DNA from: Tetrapyrgos nigripes
Taxonomy: Eukaryota > Basidiomycota > Agaricomycetes > Agaricales > Campanellaceae
DNA length: 64,000 nt
Direction of reading: 5' to 3'
Assembly: GCA_013368315.1 (NCBI GenBank)
Contig: JAACJM010000082.1
Span: 1-64,000 of the forward strand
The position numbers were made by a program, and so were the translations under genes. Below are positions 33,716 to 47,474 of this stretch, in pieces (position 1 is the first letter of the stretch; each line of letters opens with the position of its first letter). The notes under the pieces are model-generated. The model did no database searches. It worked only from the letters and a program-made list of their open reading frames with translations, and was not told the origin of the DNA.

Positions 33716-36397
33716 TTAATGCCCCGCCCCCTTCCCATTCCCATCCATATCACCTCTCAACCTCTCCTTCACCTTCTCCACCTCTCTCTCCCAATCTGTC
33801 CTCCAGCAAAGGATAGTTCCAAAGAAGGAGCAATAAATGAGGGACACTGTTAAACCGATCCACAAACCCGCCAATCCCAAATCAAATCTGAAAGCGAGCC
33901 AGATCCCAAAGGGAATTCCGATAACGTAGTATGCGGACAAGTTTAGGAGGGCTCCAAGTATTTGTTTACCGCGTGCGCGGAGAATACCAGCTGTAATGGC
34001 TGAGTTACCGTCGAAGACCTAGGAGCAGAATCAAAAGTTTGAAGGGAATCAGAATGTCAAGAAGGGTAGCAAGACAGCGAAGACAGTCAGCAACCGCACT
34101 CCTGACTGACCACAGAAAGAAACCCACCTGGAACAAAGCTACCAATGGTAAAATCTGCGAAACAACCTTGGCAACTGCTGGATCGTCGTTGAAGATGTAG
34201 GACCACTTGTTACGGAAGATAACGAACATGGCGCTGCATAAATAGACACCAGAGATGTATAATGAGGTTCATACCACAAAAATCAAGAAAACACCCACCT
34301 AAATATCGCGCTCAACCCAAGACCCATCACAATACATGTATATGCAGCAACCTTGGCTCTTCGGGCATGGCGCTCACCGAGTAGATTACCAATTCTAAGC
34401 GCAGGGGACTCATGAGCCAAAGCTAAGTAAACTGGATATTAGAGCAAAGACACGCACCTGACACTTCCACCAACACCCAATGCAAACGGAGCTTGGAATG
34501 TCGCACTGGCACTGACTAGCAGTACACTTTGTGCAGCAAGAATCGTTGGTCCGAGAAGGGCGGCTGCTAGACCGACGAGTTCCCAGGCCCACCTTATAAC
34601 AAAGGAGAAGTAGGATAAAAATTAGAAACGTAGAAGATATAGAACCGTGTCAACTCACCATTCTGATGCCGTTTGACCTGGGAGGATATGCGAAAGTCGA
34701 CGTTAGCAAGGTGACTGCGAGCAGAAAGAACAAACAATCCTCACCAACTCCACCTAACCCCAAGCTTACCAGCTGGCTCAATGAAGTAAATGAACGGAAT
34801 GAGAGGGGGTACCAAGCCGTCTTCTTTTTAGGTTTTTCACATTTTTGTTTCTGGCTCTGGGTTTTCTTCGATGCGTTTCTTTCAACATCATTGGAGGTAG
34901 CACCATACCCACCCCGGCGACTTCCCACCCCTTGACCTGGACTTTGTTCGTTATCAGTCTCACTACCAACCTCGTCTTGCTGTTCAGCCTCCCAATTAGC
35001 GAGCTCGAGTTGGTATTTTCTCTCTCTTTCTTTCTCAATCCAAACTCCATAGCTCAACGAGAGGACTGAGACCAGGTTGAACGCTATAGCAGTGGCAATG
35101 GGTGCCCCAATGAAGCCGAGTCTGACAAGAAGAAATGCACAATCAGTCAGTTTGCCAATTCGTTTGACGTGAACCAAGTGCCCACCGGATCCCTGCTAAT
35201 TTTCCTGGACCCCAAACGAGGATGTAATTCAATATTGCATTTACAGGAGCAGCGATGAAAATAATCCGAGTGGGAACTGTGAAAAGACCTTGAGATTGGA
35301 AGTAACGGCTAGTGGACGGGAACCGAGGTCAGCGTTAACTTAGAAGCAAAAGAAAGGAAGAAGCATCAATGTCGGGAAAACTCTGCGCTTAAACGTCTAA
35401 AACAGATATAGAAACAAAGATATTAAAATCTAAAAACAAAACTCACCGACTAACTCCGTTAAACGCATATGCTGCAACACAGAGCTTGAGAAACGAGCAG
35501 GATGGAAGGGAATTCAAGTAAGAATGACGTACCTGGCAAGCCCAAACTCATCCATCGTAAATAAAGACCTGCCAATCTAGCCACTTCGGGATCCTGCCTC
35601 AATCCAAGCAAAATGACCTCTGCATTCCACCAAACAGTCAGCATAGGAATCAGAGCTACAGCCAATACGACAGCCATCCTCTGACTCCACAACCCGACCA
35701 ACTCTGGGCTTCTGGAGGTCCAAGCGGCAGGAAGCATGGTATCCAGAGCAGAGATGAAACCTTGAATGATGGAAAGCGCCGTAACGTTGGCGGTCATGGA
35801 GCCGAGCGAAATAGCCGCTAATGCGGTCGTGGACAAATGGCCTATGGACAGGACAGAAGCCATGACAATGGAAAATTCGAGAAGATGGGTTGAATAGACG
35901 GGTAGAGCGTAACGCGTGAGGATGCGTAGCTCGGAATGGAAGATGGCAAGAGTAGAAGTGTTGGTTTCGTTGTATATAGGTTCACCTATGGACGAAGCGT
36001 CGTCGTCTTCTGGAATGTTGTGGACTGGACCATCTGGATAATCCCTTGTATACTCTGAATCGACATTCTCGACTATACGAGGCACATCTGGATTGAGAAG
36101 AGGAGTACTCTCCGTCAGACGAGGAGCAGGGACACGTTCAATGTCGTCTCCTACAAGACTGCCTATGCCCAGACCCAAGGTACTGAGATGACGCTGGGCT
36201 TGGTGGTTGGAGTGGGACGAGCGACGAGACGAGCGACGACTCCTTCGTCGTTGAAGCGAGGTTTCCGTTTCTGTTTCGTCTCCCGAGTCTCCCGAGTCTA
36301 TTACCTCTTCTTCTACTTGACGATGTTGAGCATACCTAGAAAGCAAAGCATAGTCAGACGGGATGGATGACGGCGCTGGTTTGTGGTATGAGGCCAT
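33716..36397 (-). CDS. MATE-family multidrug/metabolite exporter
   Basis: The first exon encodes a roughly 160-residue cytosolic N-terminus with a Ser/Arg-rich block (SRRSSRRSSHS) and a PLLNPDVP motif, as in fungal ERC1-like MATE proteins. Twelve membrane segments can then be read across about nine exons. Conserved text includes ALPVYSTHLLEFSIVMASVLSIGHL, TALAAISLGSMTANVT, AFNGVSR, GQTASEWWAWE, AAQSVLLVSASATFQAPFALGVGGSVRIGNLLG and GILRARGKQ. A loop exon carries an unusually long hydrophilic insert (from WIEKERERKYQ to KKTAWYPLS). One exon (34659-34677) is 19 nt and encodes the GQTASEW core. MATE proteins export metabolites or drugs by cation antiport. Convergent with flavoenzyme copy 1. Confidence 0.9.
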
Positions 36398-37300
36398 GAA
36401 GGGAGAAAAAAATACGCGTCGCCGACTCGCGGTTTTTATTTCACCCTTTTAGGAGTCATTCCGAGTTCCGTGTTTCCCACCACCAAAGAAGGCCCGACTC
36501 TGACGGGCCTTCCTAGTCAACGCAGAACGTTCTGGCAACACGAAACTTCTCAGAGTACCTCTACAAAAGTCAGAACAAAACCTTGGTCCGCCCGTTTTCC
36601 ACCAGAATCTGATTCCGAATATGTTGTAGAACCTTTAATTTCCGCCATAATTCACTACCTGTACCGAGGCTATCACAAGGCTATCACAAGGCTATCACCG
36701 TCATAAGCTTCGTCACCATTTGTCCATGGCCAGCAAATCTACATGTTTTGAGTAGATTATAACCCTCGTCCTCTCTGAGTCTTTTCAGAGCCCTTAAATC
36801 AAAGGATCTTCTGGAAATCCATTTGTACTCCCGATTACCATTTGTCCAAATCCGTCAAATACGGCCCTGACCCACGTCTGCAGACGACCAGGAACCATGT
36901 ATCCATCAACTGTAATGCTGTTCACCTTCAGAAGGATTTCTAGTCGTCGTAGAATTCACTAGCGCTGAACGGATCTAGTGGGACGAGCTGTTCAGAGCCT
37001 GCGAAAACTGGGAAAGCTCACATACTCAAATTCACTTTTCACTGTCAAACATTGTACCCAGCGACATCTCAACCTCTTGCCATCTCGAGATGCAGCGTAC
37101 GCTTTGAACCCAGAGTCTAGACCCTTCTAAAATCAGCGCTGATACGCTTCCTGTCGAGACCTCAAACTGAGAACGGATGTGTACCCAGAGACGAGAAACT
37201 AACCTACGCCAGCCTGTCCAACCTTCAAAGGGATAAGCTCGAGATAGCTGGCAGCTGGAAAAATGAAGGAAGTAAGAAACCAGTGTCGCCATGTAGAGAG
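36398..37300. other. Intergenic, may hold the last exon of the F-box gene
   Basis: A GTAACT at the end of the upstream frame (37301 side) and a TTCCAG at about 37263 could join to a short terminal exon encoding LPAISSLSL. Otherwise nothing is seen. An imperfect tandem CTATCACAAGG occurs near 36670-36700. Confidence 0.3.
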
Positions 37301-38666
37301 CTAGAGGAGGTCAGTTACCTTGTCTGATCCCAGATAGGGGTCTTTCACGATGGATAGATGTACCCATCCTGGTGGTACGATAGCCACATCCCTCTTTAGC
37401 GCAGTCTCTAGCGTATTCTTTACTTGAGTTCGTAAAGCGAACATGGGACTGTTATCTGGAGTATTATTGTCTGGAATATCGACCTTGAAGCTGATCTCAC
37501 GCAGTGAGGCGAGGTCTGGACGGTCGAAACAATGAGCGATGGCAACCCAGGGACTTGGATCAAAGACGTCCCCTTGGGCCGGACGACTAGTAGGACCACG
37601 GAATCGATGAAGACGTAGGCAGATGAAATCTATTGGACTTGCAAATGGTAGAGTCTGAAGGGATTGCGATAGTAAATGGAGAAAATGGTTGGAGAGGTGA
37701 AGCTGTAAAGAAGAGAGGTCGCAATGGATGTCCAGGGATTTGAGAAGGGAAAGCCGCATTAGATTCAGAAAAGTGTCCGGGGAAGCAGAAGCAGCCTCGT
37801 CTGTAGGATATAATGCAAGGATGAGAAAAGCGTGCATTTCAAATATAGAGGAAAGGAAACACACCGGGACTATTCGCGGTATAATCAAACTTCAAGTGAC
37901 GCAGCGACAAATCGGTTGTTCTCAAGAATTCCCGGTGAGCACCCAGCTCATGCAGATTCCGACAGATGAGGTGGAGATTCGTCAAATGAGTCAGACAAAA
38001 TGTGTTTGGGGAAGCTAAAATGAGGAGATACTCGTATCCGAGGATGTCTTCGTGCATGCGCAGCGTGAGGACATCGACTGGTATCGGAACTTCGGGATTA
38101 GAGCATTTCCTGAGAGTCAGGGAAACTCCATTGTACGACATCTGGTCAACGCCAGGTCCTACACACAAAAGTAGATTGCGGATGGTCTGATCCGGCACAG
38201 GACGTTGGTTGGAGAAAGCGATGCTTTTCAAGGAGGACCTCCGAAACACGGACATGAATGCCCTACCGATAGGGGAGACTGAGGCCTGATCAATGATCCC
38301 AAATACGCTCGCTGGGAAGTGGAATTCCTGGATGTTGATAATCAAATCCAAGATGGAAGGCAAATGACTGTCGGAAAATATCCACTGGGTTCCAAGGTGC
38401 GCTCCAAGCTCAATGACTTTGACCAACGAAGCAAGATGTGAAGAAGTTTCGAGTAAATGAAGGAGGGCAGCGCAATTAGTGGGTGTCTGCCTCCTCTGAA
38501 TGGCGGGGGCAGTTTGATATAAGCTAATCGCATGAAAGAGATGTTTCTGAGAGTAATACTCAAGGCGATGGCAAACGGTTGAGCAGGACTTCAGTGTGCT
38601 TCTGTCATAGGATAACTCGTCTATTATGGCCTCGATGAGTTCGTCTGGAAGGGTCAGTAACGACAT
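37301..38666 (-). CDS. F-box domain protein
   Basis: Exon 1 (38666-37865) starts MSLLTLPDELIEAIIDEL and continues STLKSCSTVCHRLEYYSQKHLF, a clear F-box. The following 230 residues are Leu-rich, with an LRR-like but irregular pattern. Exon 2 begins at 37800 (DEAASASPDTFLNLM) and runs to a stop at 37301, unless the DKV position is a donor (GTAACT) for a small last exon. It is probably a substrate receptor of an SCF ubiquitin ligase; substrate unknown. Unlike the F-box gene at 17556 it appears intact. I chose the ATG at 38666 because upstream in-frame residues do not look conserved. Confidence 0.85.
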
Positions 38667-38966
38667 TGTGGTGGAAAGGTGGAAGATGACAGTTGTCACA
38701 ACACGCGAAACTCCTGAATTTACGGTCACAGCTCATCAGTTTCACGGAGCTTGCTGGTCTACACCTAAGCTGATCGTTTTTGTATGTAGGTGCAAAAGAA
38801 TAGGATACGCCGAATGGAGACACAAAAAATATACACTATGTAAACGATCAAAGAAATCATGAACTGGGAACAAGGAAGACTAGACGCAGAAGCCGATTTA
38901 CCATTATATACAATTAGCATCGATCCAGCAATCCAAAGAGTCCAACATGTGTGGTCTACAGGTAAT

Positions 38967-40184
<1,218 letters not shown>

Positions 40185-40494
40185 CGTGTATGCTACGTCA
40201 AGAGAAAATTTGGGCTATGAGTGTTCGCTAGAGACAGGGCGGTAGCGGAGTCTGAAACCGAGAGGAGCTAGCACGTATGCCCAAAAAGGCAAGCGTCCGG
40301 TCAGACCAGCTGGCACAACGATATCCTGTGTACTACACTTCACTTCTCTTGGTAAGAGAGTCACTAGGCTACATATGGTATCGCCCGCTCTGCGAAGAAA
40401 GCAAATCCAAAAATACTATCTAAAATAGTACAACATACAAACAACACACATTTAACTGGTACATGGCAACTTGACGACGACGCAAATCCTTCAT

Positions 40495-43206
40495 CTACAG
40501 CTTCGCTCCCATCTTTGCCAGCCTTTGCCCACGTTGAAGCATGGGCTTAATCGATTCCTTTGATTGTTACGGTCAGTCAAATGAATCCTCAGCCGCAATA
40601 GACGACGAACCTCATAAGCATCTGACACCTCTTTCTGGTTCAACGGCTCTGTCTGAGCTCTCTCCCAGAGTGCCTGATATGTATCTCCATCATATCTGCC
40701 CAATGCACTATCCAAATCCCAATCTGAGAAGCCAAATGCGTCTGTGAGTCCGATGGCTTCCGGAAGAATTTGCTTGCAGAGTGTAGAAATGGCTTGTCGC
40801 AAGCTACGGGTGGGATCAGTCACGGTTGATGAAACGGACCCAGAAATTCTGAGGAGCCCGAAAGACAAGAAGTCAGAGAGAGAGGCCTCAATGGTTGTCA
40901 GCAAGAACTAGAGTAGAGGGAGTTGATGAGCTTCAAGTCGCTATAAGGTCAAGGAAAGGAAGTTTACCAGAGTATACAGCTTCTTTAGCACCTGCTTTTC
41001 TCCTTGTCCCAGGGCCCGATCTTCATCCAAAGTCTTGAACATTCCGCTGACCTCGCCAGCCACGAAAGACTCGGTCACCGCCTTTGAAACTCTCTGATAG
41101 ATTGTCGCGTCTACGTTCCACATATCTGTCTTTTCAGACGCAGATGCGACAGCAAAGTCCCTCACGATAGCTGCTGCTCGCCATTCTATAAGGACAGTCA
41201 GCGTCTCGGGATCTGTCCAAGAGCTTTCTGTCAATGCAGGTGGTTGGGAGTTTGATGTAAGCAGTAAACGAAGGTAGGCCGTAGAGGGCGGGAGCGAGGA
41301 AGAATTTACGGATGCCACTGCTTTTCCTGAAGTAAATAAGGTGCGATAGGCTTTCAGAGCCGCCCTCACGGCCTGTTGATCCAAAACAAAGTTTTCGCCC
41401 TCAAATCTGCGCATCCAGTCAGAATTGTGGGTACGACGAAAAGCATCAAGACACTCACGTCACACTAGGTACAAGGTCGGCATAAGCCCTTCCAATACCT
41501 GAAAATGCGCTGTAACCATGTCCTCCCATTGACCGTCTCGCATTTTCTGCGTCTGCGACACTGGCAGCGGTACAAAGGGATTTTAGTCCACTGGTCGTTG
41601 CATGTAACTCAGCGAGCAAAGATGTATCCCCAGCTGCAAGACGTTCAGACATTGAGTTGAAAGATCTGGTCTAGTTTTCGAAATGAGCAGGTTGAAATGA
41701 GGTCCAAAAGAGGTTGACCTCACCAGCGCTCTCCCTAGCTCAATATACACGTACGCTCTCGCCAGTATAGGCATCAGGCGCACGTAAAGTGACGGGTATG
41801 ATATGACTTGCGACTCAAGGCCGTCAGACCTCTTGTTTCCTTGTCTTCGAACAGTACCATATCTAATGGAAATCACAGCAGCTGCACGCCAGTTAGAATC
41901 GCGAGGTCACATTGGTAGGCACTGAACTAACTACCCACCTCTAGCAATGAGCCAGCCAGAGCTGGTGACCATTCCCGAACGAATATACAACATCTGAACG
42001 GTAGAGATTTAGTCGATTGACACGCCAGTCAGATTGGACTACCCACTCCACCGTAACTGATCTTCGCATGCGGAGGCTTGACATATTCGCCTTTATCCGT
42101 GACTTGGGCAAATTTGGACAGCATGTTCTCTTTGGGTATTCGTACATGGTTAAACCGGGCGAAGCCATTGTCAGTGGCAGCGAATCCTGCGAATGCTTTG
42201 GGACCTAGGAATCTCCATTAGTAGAGAAGACGACGACAACTAGCTCATTTTGTACCTATGTCTCCAGCCGTAATACCGGGAAGAAGCCGGTGAGTTTCTG
42301 CAGAAGAATAGAATTCTTCAGGGTTGTCTAACAGACTTCAGTCAGTAACACACTCACCCAATGACCTCAATTGTACGAAGAACAGATGAGGGCCCATACT
42401 CTTCTTTCCTCCCTTTCCATCAGGCAGGATAAGCTGAGCTTGAACGACACCGTGTGTAGCCGTCTTGCCAAGAGCACCGATCCACCATTTACTACTTGAC
42501 AGTGTAGGTGAGTGGATCTCAAATTCCTGTGTCTCTGAAATATACGTCGCGGTGGTTTCTAGACCGGAGACATTGGATCCATGGCCCAATTCCGTCTGCA
42601 AGTAGCAGCCGAAGATCCCGAGCTTGTCTGCGAGGGGAGCATAGGTAGAGAGGAGAGTAGGAGAAGCTTGAGCGAGGAAGACTGGTTCAAAAGCTGCGAC
42701 GAACTATTATGAACCTGCTGCACCTTGTGAATCTAGAATTCAAACGTACCAGTAGTATGCAGGCTTATAGGTAAGGACTCGTCCAATGAATGCATAGCTA
42801 GTCGGGTCTCTTCCTTGGTCCAACCCAAAGAGTCCCCGAGCTCAGCTACGCGTTTGATCATACGAAGACCGCGAGTGTACTTTTCAGTTCTCGTCATAAA
42901 ATCTCTAAGAAGCATAGGAGTGAGGAGAATAAAAGTATGAGCCATGAATATAGATAGTACCTTCCTTCCTTGCTGAAGACTGGATCTTTGGACAACTCTT
43001 CCATTATCTTGTCTTTACGAACCCATTGGTGGTGGCTATCTGCAGCAAAGTGTTCTATTTCAGAGCTGTGGGGAAGCCAAGGAGATAGGGTACGTACTAT
43101 GCACGAAGTCCCTCACACTGGCAACGTTAATTGTTGTTCGTTTTCTCGCGTTCGACATGTCAATCTTGTTTTGCCGGCTAGCATCATGGCTTGTGGTAGA
43201 AGACAT
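40495..43206 (-). CDS. POX1: Peroxisomal acyl-CoA oxidase
   Basis: Starts MSSTTSHDASRQNKIDMSNAR at 43206 and is split by about ten short introns. Family text is clear: CYLQTELGHGSNVSGLETTATY, KWWIGALGKTATHGVVQAQL, RIPKENMLSKFAQVT, AVISIRYGTVRRQ, MGGHGYSAFSGIGRAYADL and FEGENFVLDQQAVR, the last with the usual catalytic Glu. It catalyses the first step of beta-oxidation with FAD and makes peroxide. The C-terminus depends on a 65-nt intron at 40546-40610. Spliced, the protein ends PMLQRGQRLAKMGAKL, a PTS1-type Ala-Lys-Leu peroxisomal signal; unspliced it would read to 40491 with no targeting signal. I chose the spliced end because it matches the family. Confidence 0.93.
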
Positions 43207-44003
43207 GGTTTTGGAGCACTGCAGCCAGATGAGGTGTTAGACGGAGAAGGAAAAAGGAAAGCCTAGTTTGTGAAGGACAATAATAATATGGGGAAGCCGT
43301 TTTGAACCGGGGAGTGAGTTGCCGAGCCGAAAGTGCTCAGGTCAGATGAGCTCAGAGTCGAGACCATCAGATCAGAAAAAATGAGAAATGATCAATTTGG
43401 CTATCTACGCAACCTACGCAACAAACGAAGAATTTGGGCACGTCCACCGCGCGTCATACACTGTTTTGCATCGAGAAGCACCTCTGGTTCAATTCTCCCG
43501 GAGGTTTGTATCATTTCCTATATCATTCATTCCTCGCAAACGCCGACCGTTACAGCGTACATACATATACAGGCTCCATCGACAACGTTGTATGTACCTA
43601 TGTAATTCACAACAATTTTGTGTATAGACCCCATTCAAGCTACAAGTTGAGTGTAGCACGAAATGAGGCAGGGAAAGCAGGGAGGTAGGGGAATAGCGGT
43701 ATGAAGAGTTTGAGGGGTGAAAGGGTGATATGGATGTAGCGCGGGGTAGTGCTGATGGGTTGAAACATGCAATGGATGTGGGTGGGTAATACAATGCCAA
43801 TGAAAAATACAACGAGTGTTGAACGCAATAAAGACAGAAATAATTACAACTAAGATATTCTTCGTGGCTGACTGCAAGGGCAGGAAGGTGGAAAGCAAAC
43901 GAGAGGCACCAAAGACTAAATTAGAGGACACAAGTCAGAAATCTCTATAAATGTGACCAATATTCAAAGCAGGGAAAATGAAGGGAGTGTCGGATGAGTG
44001 GTC
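43207..44003. other. Intergenic between acyl-CoA oxidase and EMG1
   Basis: No conserved frame seen on either strand. Short frames at 43333-43688 and 43489-43931 overlap antisense and have no motifs. Confidence 0.35.
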
Positions 44004-45600
44004 TTATACGACGTCCCATAGCTCCTCGAGCGCGCAGCAGAACTAAAACACAAGAATGAATTAGTGCCGGTTCTCTGAAACACAGCTAAATACTCACCTT
44101 GCCACAAGCGACACTTGCACTCAGTGCGAATCCGCTCAGACCAATCTTCTCATCCACATACTGATCCGCAAAGTCGTCCTTCCCTCTCGCCATGGCACCG
44201 ACAAAGACAGCAATATTGTGCGCTGCTGGTTGTGGAAGTGTCGGGAGGTACGAAGACAGCTTCCTGACCGGTGCGTCGCCAGAAAGAGTGATTTTGTAGG
44301 TGTTGGGAGGGAAGTGGTCGGTGACAGGGTTCTTGACAACCTTGAGAAGTTTCTCAGATCCGTTGACGCCCCGGATGGAGAGTTTGTGAAGGAGTTGCAC
44401 TGGATAGATTAGAAGTAGGTCAGCATACACGCAGAAAGAAACGTAAATAGTACATACCCATCAAACCGCTAAACCGCTTGAAAGTACGGGGAATCCGGAC
44501 ATGAGGGTTGACTTCAATGAGGACGCCTTTGGCTGTGTGGATGTAGACCTGGAGGAGGCCGGCCTTGTTTAGAGGCGAGTCCAACAGGGTAAGAAGGCAC
44601 TAAAATAAAAGTGTGAGGATGTAAAGCAAGCGTATAATTATAGCATGGAGAAGTTGCATCACAAGATCATAAATGCGAAGCCACAACATGTTTCCAACAT
44701 GGGAAAAGTTGTGAACTCGCGCAGAAGGTTGCAAGATCGATACAGCGAAGAAAAAAATGGGATATCGATAGAAAGAGGTCACACCTGGTGTGTAATGTCG
44801 GGCCTAGCATCCGCAATGTCCCTGCCCGTCTTCGCCAGGATACCCTGATGGTCATCACAATTGAGCAAGGTGTACTTGACCTCGCCTTCCTTCCCTGGCT
44901 TGCCAGGCCTTCCACCTTTTGACCCGCTGGAAACCCGATAGGCTTCTAAACAGGCTTTTTCGAGCACGACGAAAAGCCTACGAGGTGTGTTGGCGGAATT
45001 GATTCCAGCTCCTGCTGCGCTAGGTCCACGGGGAACGGATGCAACCTGTGGAAGCATGTGAGGATTGGAGAGGTTGGCAAGGCGAGCAGTGTTGGATGAG
45101 GATGAAAATGGGTGCGCATGAGGGTTTAGCGTCGAGGTAGTAGGCTTTGAGTCTTCAGAATCCATTTTTCGTGATGGCAGTGGACGAGTTGGACGAGATT
45201 TGGAGTTGTTTACTGGAGAAGCAGCTTCGTCGTCATCCGAGGTGGATTCTGGACTAGCCAGGGCCGAGTCGCGGTGATGTCTCTTCATTGAGTCTTTTTT
45301 GATGGAGTTGGTAAATGCTTCACCCTCCAGACTTTCACCACTTTCCGACGACACGTCATAATCGACGTTGCCGTCGAAATCGCCCTCGGCATCGCTGACA
45401 ACTGGACTTTTTTGGCGCCTCCGTTGCGCTGGACGTTCTTCCGCTGGAGTCGACTTTGGACGAGGCGGGGGTACGACGGAGATTCTGGGATCTACTGCAG
45501 CACGGGCGAGAGATGAAGGAACGAAGGAGTCAGCGTCACGGTTGGAAGAAGAGTGGCGACGACGACGGGGGACGACAGCGACGGGAGCGTTGATGGCCAT
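44004..45600 (-). CDS. EMG1: rRNA pseudouridine N1-methyltransferase EMG1/NEP1
   Basis: Exons 45600-44785, 44599-44458, 44399-44098 and 44042-44004; 432 residues. The SPOUT-class NEP1 core begins about residue 205: [65 protein letters not shown] text, [33 protein letters not shown] and a C-terminal [12 protein letters not shown]. The enzyme methylates a hypermodified pseudouridine of 18S rRNA and aids 40S assembly in the nucleolus. The first 200 residues are a Ser/Arg/Glu-rich disordered extension, absent from the roughly 250-residue yeast and human proteins. The last coding exon is 39 nt. Confidence 0.95.
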
Positions 45601-47066
45601 GGTAGAGTAAAGGAATACAAGGTATGCAGTACAAACGTCTTTAAAGCTCGTACTAATTTTTGTTACCACATATCGGCCCGAAATACCAAATAGCGGCCGT
45701 TTGATACATCCGTCCGACACATCCTCCGCCTCCTTCCCGAATCAAGAAAATCATACCATTTACAGGTTTTGCATGCCTATCTAAAAAGAAGCGCAACGTT
45801 CTATTCATTACTTGATGCACAACCAAGCCTGCTCTACCTATTGCCTTGAATAACGGAAATTTTTCGAGCAACATATTCGCAGCAGACCCCGCAATGTCCT
45901 GCTCCTCCTGGATCGCGACCACTTGTCTCTATTTCGCTTTCCCATCCACGACTCTTTGACTTCTTTCTTCACTTCTGACTGGAGGTCCTCTTCGTTGTCT
46001 GGAGCCGTGAGCCAGGTTGTCCTTCCCACAATATATGATCAAACGACTTTGAGAAGAAAAAAAAGACGAGCAGAGGACGTCTCAAGTACATATCGCAATC
46101 TGTATCTTCGGCGGTATGTCAAGCTTGCATTAGGCCAGCTGAAAGAGCATTATTTGACGTATTTGTTAAGAAACAGTCATCCATTTGAGATGAAGCAACG
46201 TGAAGCTTGTCTTCTCAACACAAAGCTGAAGCCTGAGAGGCCCGGTCAACGCTCTTAACGGCCGTCGGCCGCTGCGCCATTGAGTCGCACGGACTGAAGC
46301 GAGCCGGCATCAAAAAGGTCCCTCAGAGTGCGGGTACACACGAAATACTTGCTCAAAATTTCAGACCTATATTTATCAAGTCCAGCTGCGCGTAGAAGTC
46401 TGTAGAAGTGCCTAGAAAGTACATGCAGGCAAAGAGAAACATGACGTATTCATTCGTCCTTGAAAGCCCGAATTCTAGCCTGGACTGTCAATAGGCTGAC
46501 ATATGGGGCCAGTCCGAAAATAAGTAAATAATAAATAAGGCGGAAGGGCCTGGAAGGGCTAACATGTGGCAACACCCGAGGACTCATCCATATGAACACG
46601 ATAGTCACCATAGCAGAAAGTCCATTGTATTTGGTACAAGTAAACTACAACTTCAGAGGAGAATGCTTTTGAAGGTCAGGATGGGGAGCAATAGGCTCAG
46701 TGGACTGAAATAGGGGGGTCCAGTCTGAGGTACCTCTGGCACTTCTTCAGCAAGTGAGTATGTGATCCAGAGCTACAGAACTATGTAGGAGTGTGCTAGA
46801 GGTAGATCAAACTCAAAAAAGCCGACAAATCTTATCTGTATGAAGATGTGACCTCAGATATGCCTTATAAGGCAGTAGGGATACCGGGCTAAAAATAAAT
46901 TTGAAGCCGCCACCCTCTTGCCCTTGGGTGTCGCTGGTGCTGAAAGACGCAGCGACAAGTGCCTCAGTTGGGAAATTAGCAACAGGGAGAGAAGGGGAGG
47001 CAAATTCGCTAAGCATTGCATCATTCAAGTCCGTTTGTGAGCTTACACACTCAAGCTGCGTAGACT
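45601..47066. other. Intergenic stretch upstream of the retrotransposon
   Basis: A plus-strand frame (about 45895-46258, 110 codons, basic, with RRKKRRAEDVSSTYRNLYLRR) has no family match and no good start context. Nothing else recognised. The chromovirus inserted at AGACT, 47062-47066. Confidence 0.35.
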
Positions 47067-47324
47067 TGTAAGGGACTTGGACAGATCCCTTTAGTAGACT
47101 TTAGAAACGACTTTAGAATGAAATAAGAGTTGATTTGACTGAGGAAAATACTACGAAAAGCCTAAGTATAAATACTAATGCTAAAAGGAGTACTATGACG
47201 AAAATAGAACCAGTAAGGAGCGTAGGAGTTGAAGTAGGAGTCAAGGAGTGTCTAAGGCGTATCGGAAAGTGGAGATGTGAGTAAGGAGAGTGAGGAGAGT
47301 GAATAAGGAGAGTTAACTACTACA
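47067..47324 (-). repeat. 3' LTR of the chromovirus
   Basis: 258 bp, apparently base-for-base the same as 53160-53417. Preceded on the element's sense strand by the PPT-like AAAGAGGGGATAA. Confidence 0.95.
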
Positions 47325-47474
47325 TTATCCCCTCTTTAAGCTAGAAAACAATGGAAATTTATAACTAAGTACTACAAATAACCAAAGTAGGGAGACATTA
47401 AAAACCTGGCCCGGAAAACCCAGTGGGAAAAACCAGAGTCGCAGGAAAAGTTGCCACTACCCGGAGACGAAAAA

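Noticed and set aside
31138..36397. Secondary metabolite cluster (flavoenzyme next to a MATE exporter)
   Set aside because: No backbone enzyme (PKS, NRPS or terpene synthase) or cluster regulator nearby, and the flanking genes are housekeeping.
43489..43931. Overlapping minus-strand frames of 60-107 codons
   Set aside because: Low complexity, no conserved motif, and two frames equally open.
45895..46258. Basic 110-codon plus-strand frame
   Set aside because: No recognisable family, uncertain start, and next to repeat DNA; listed only within the intergenic entry.
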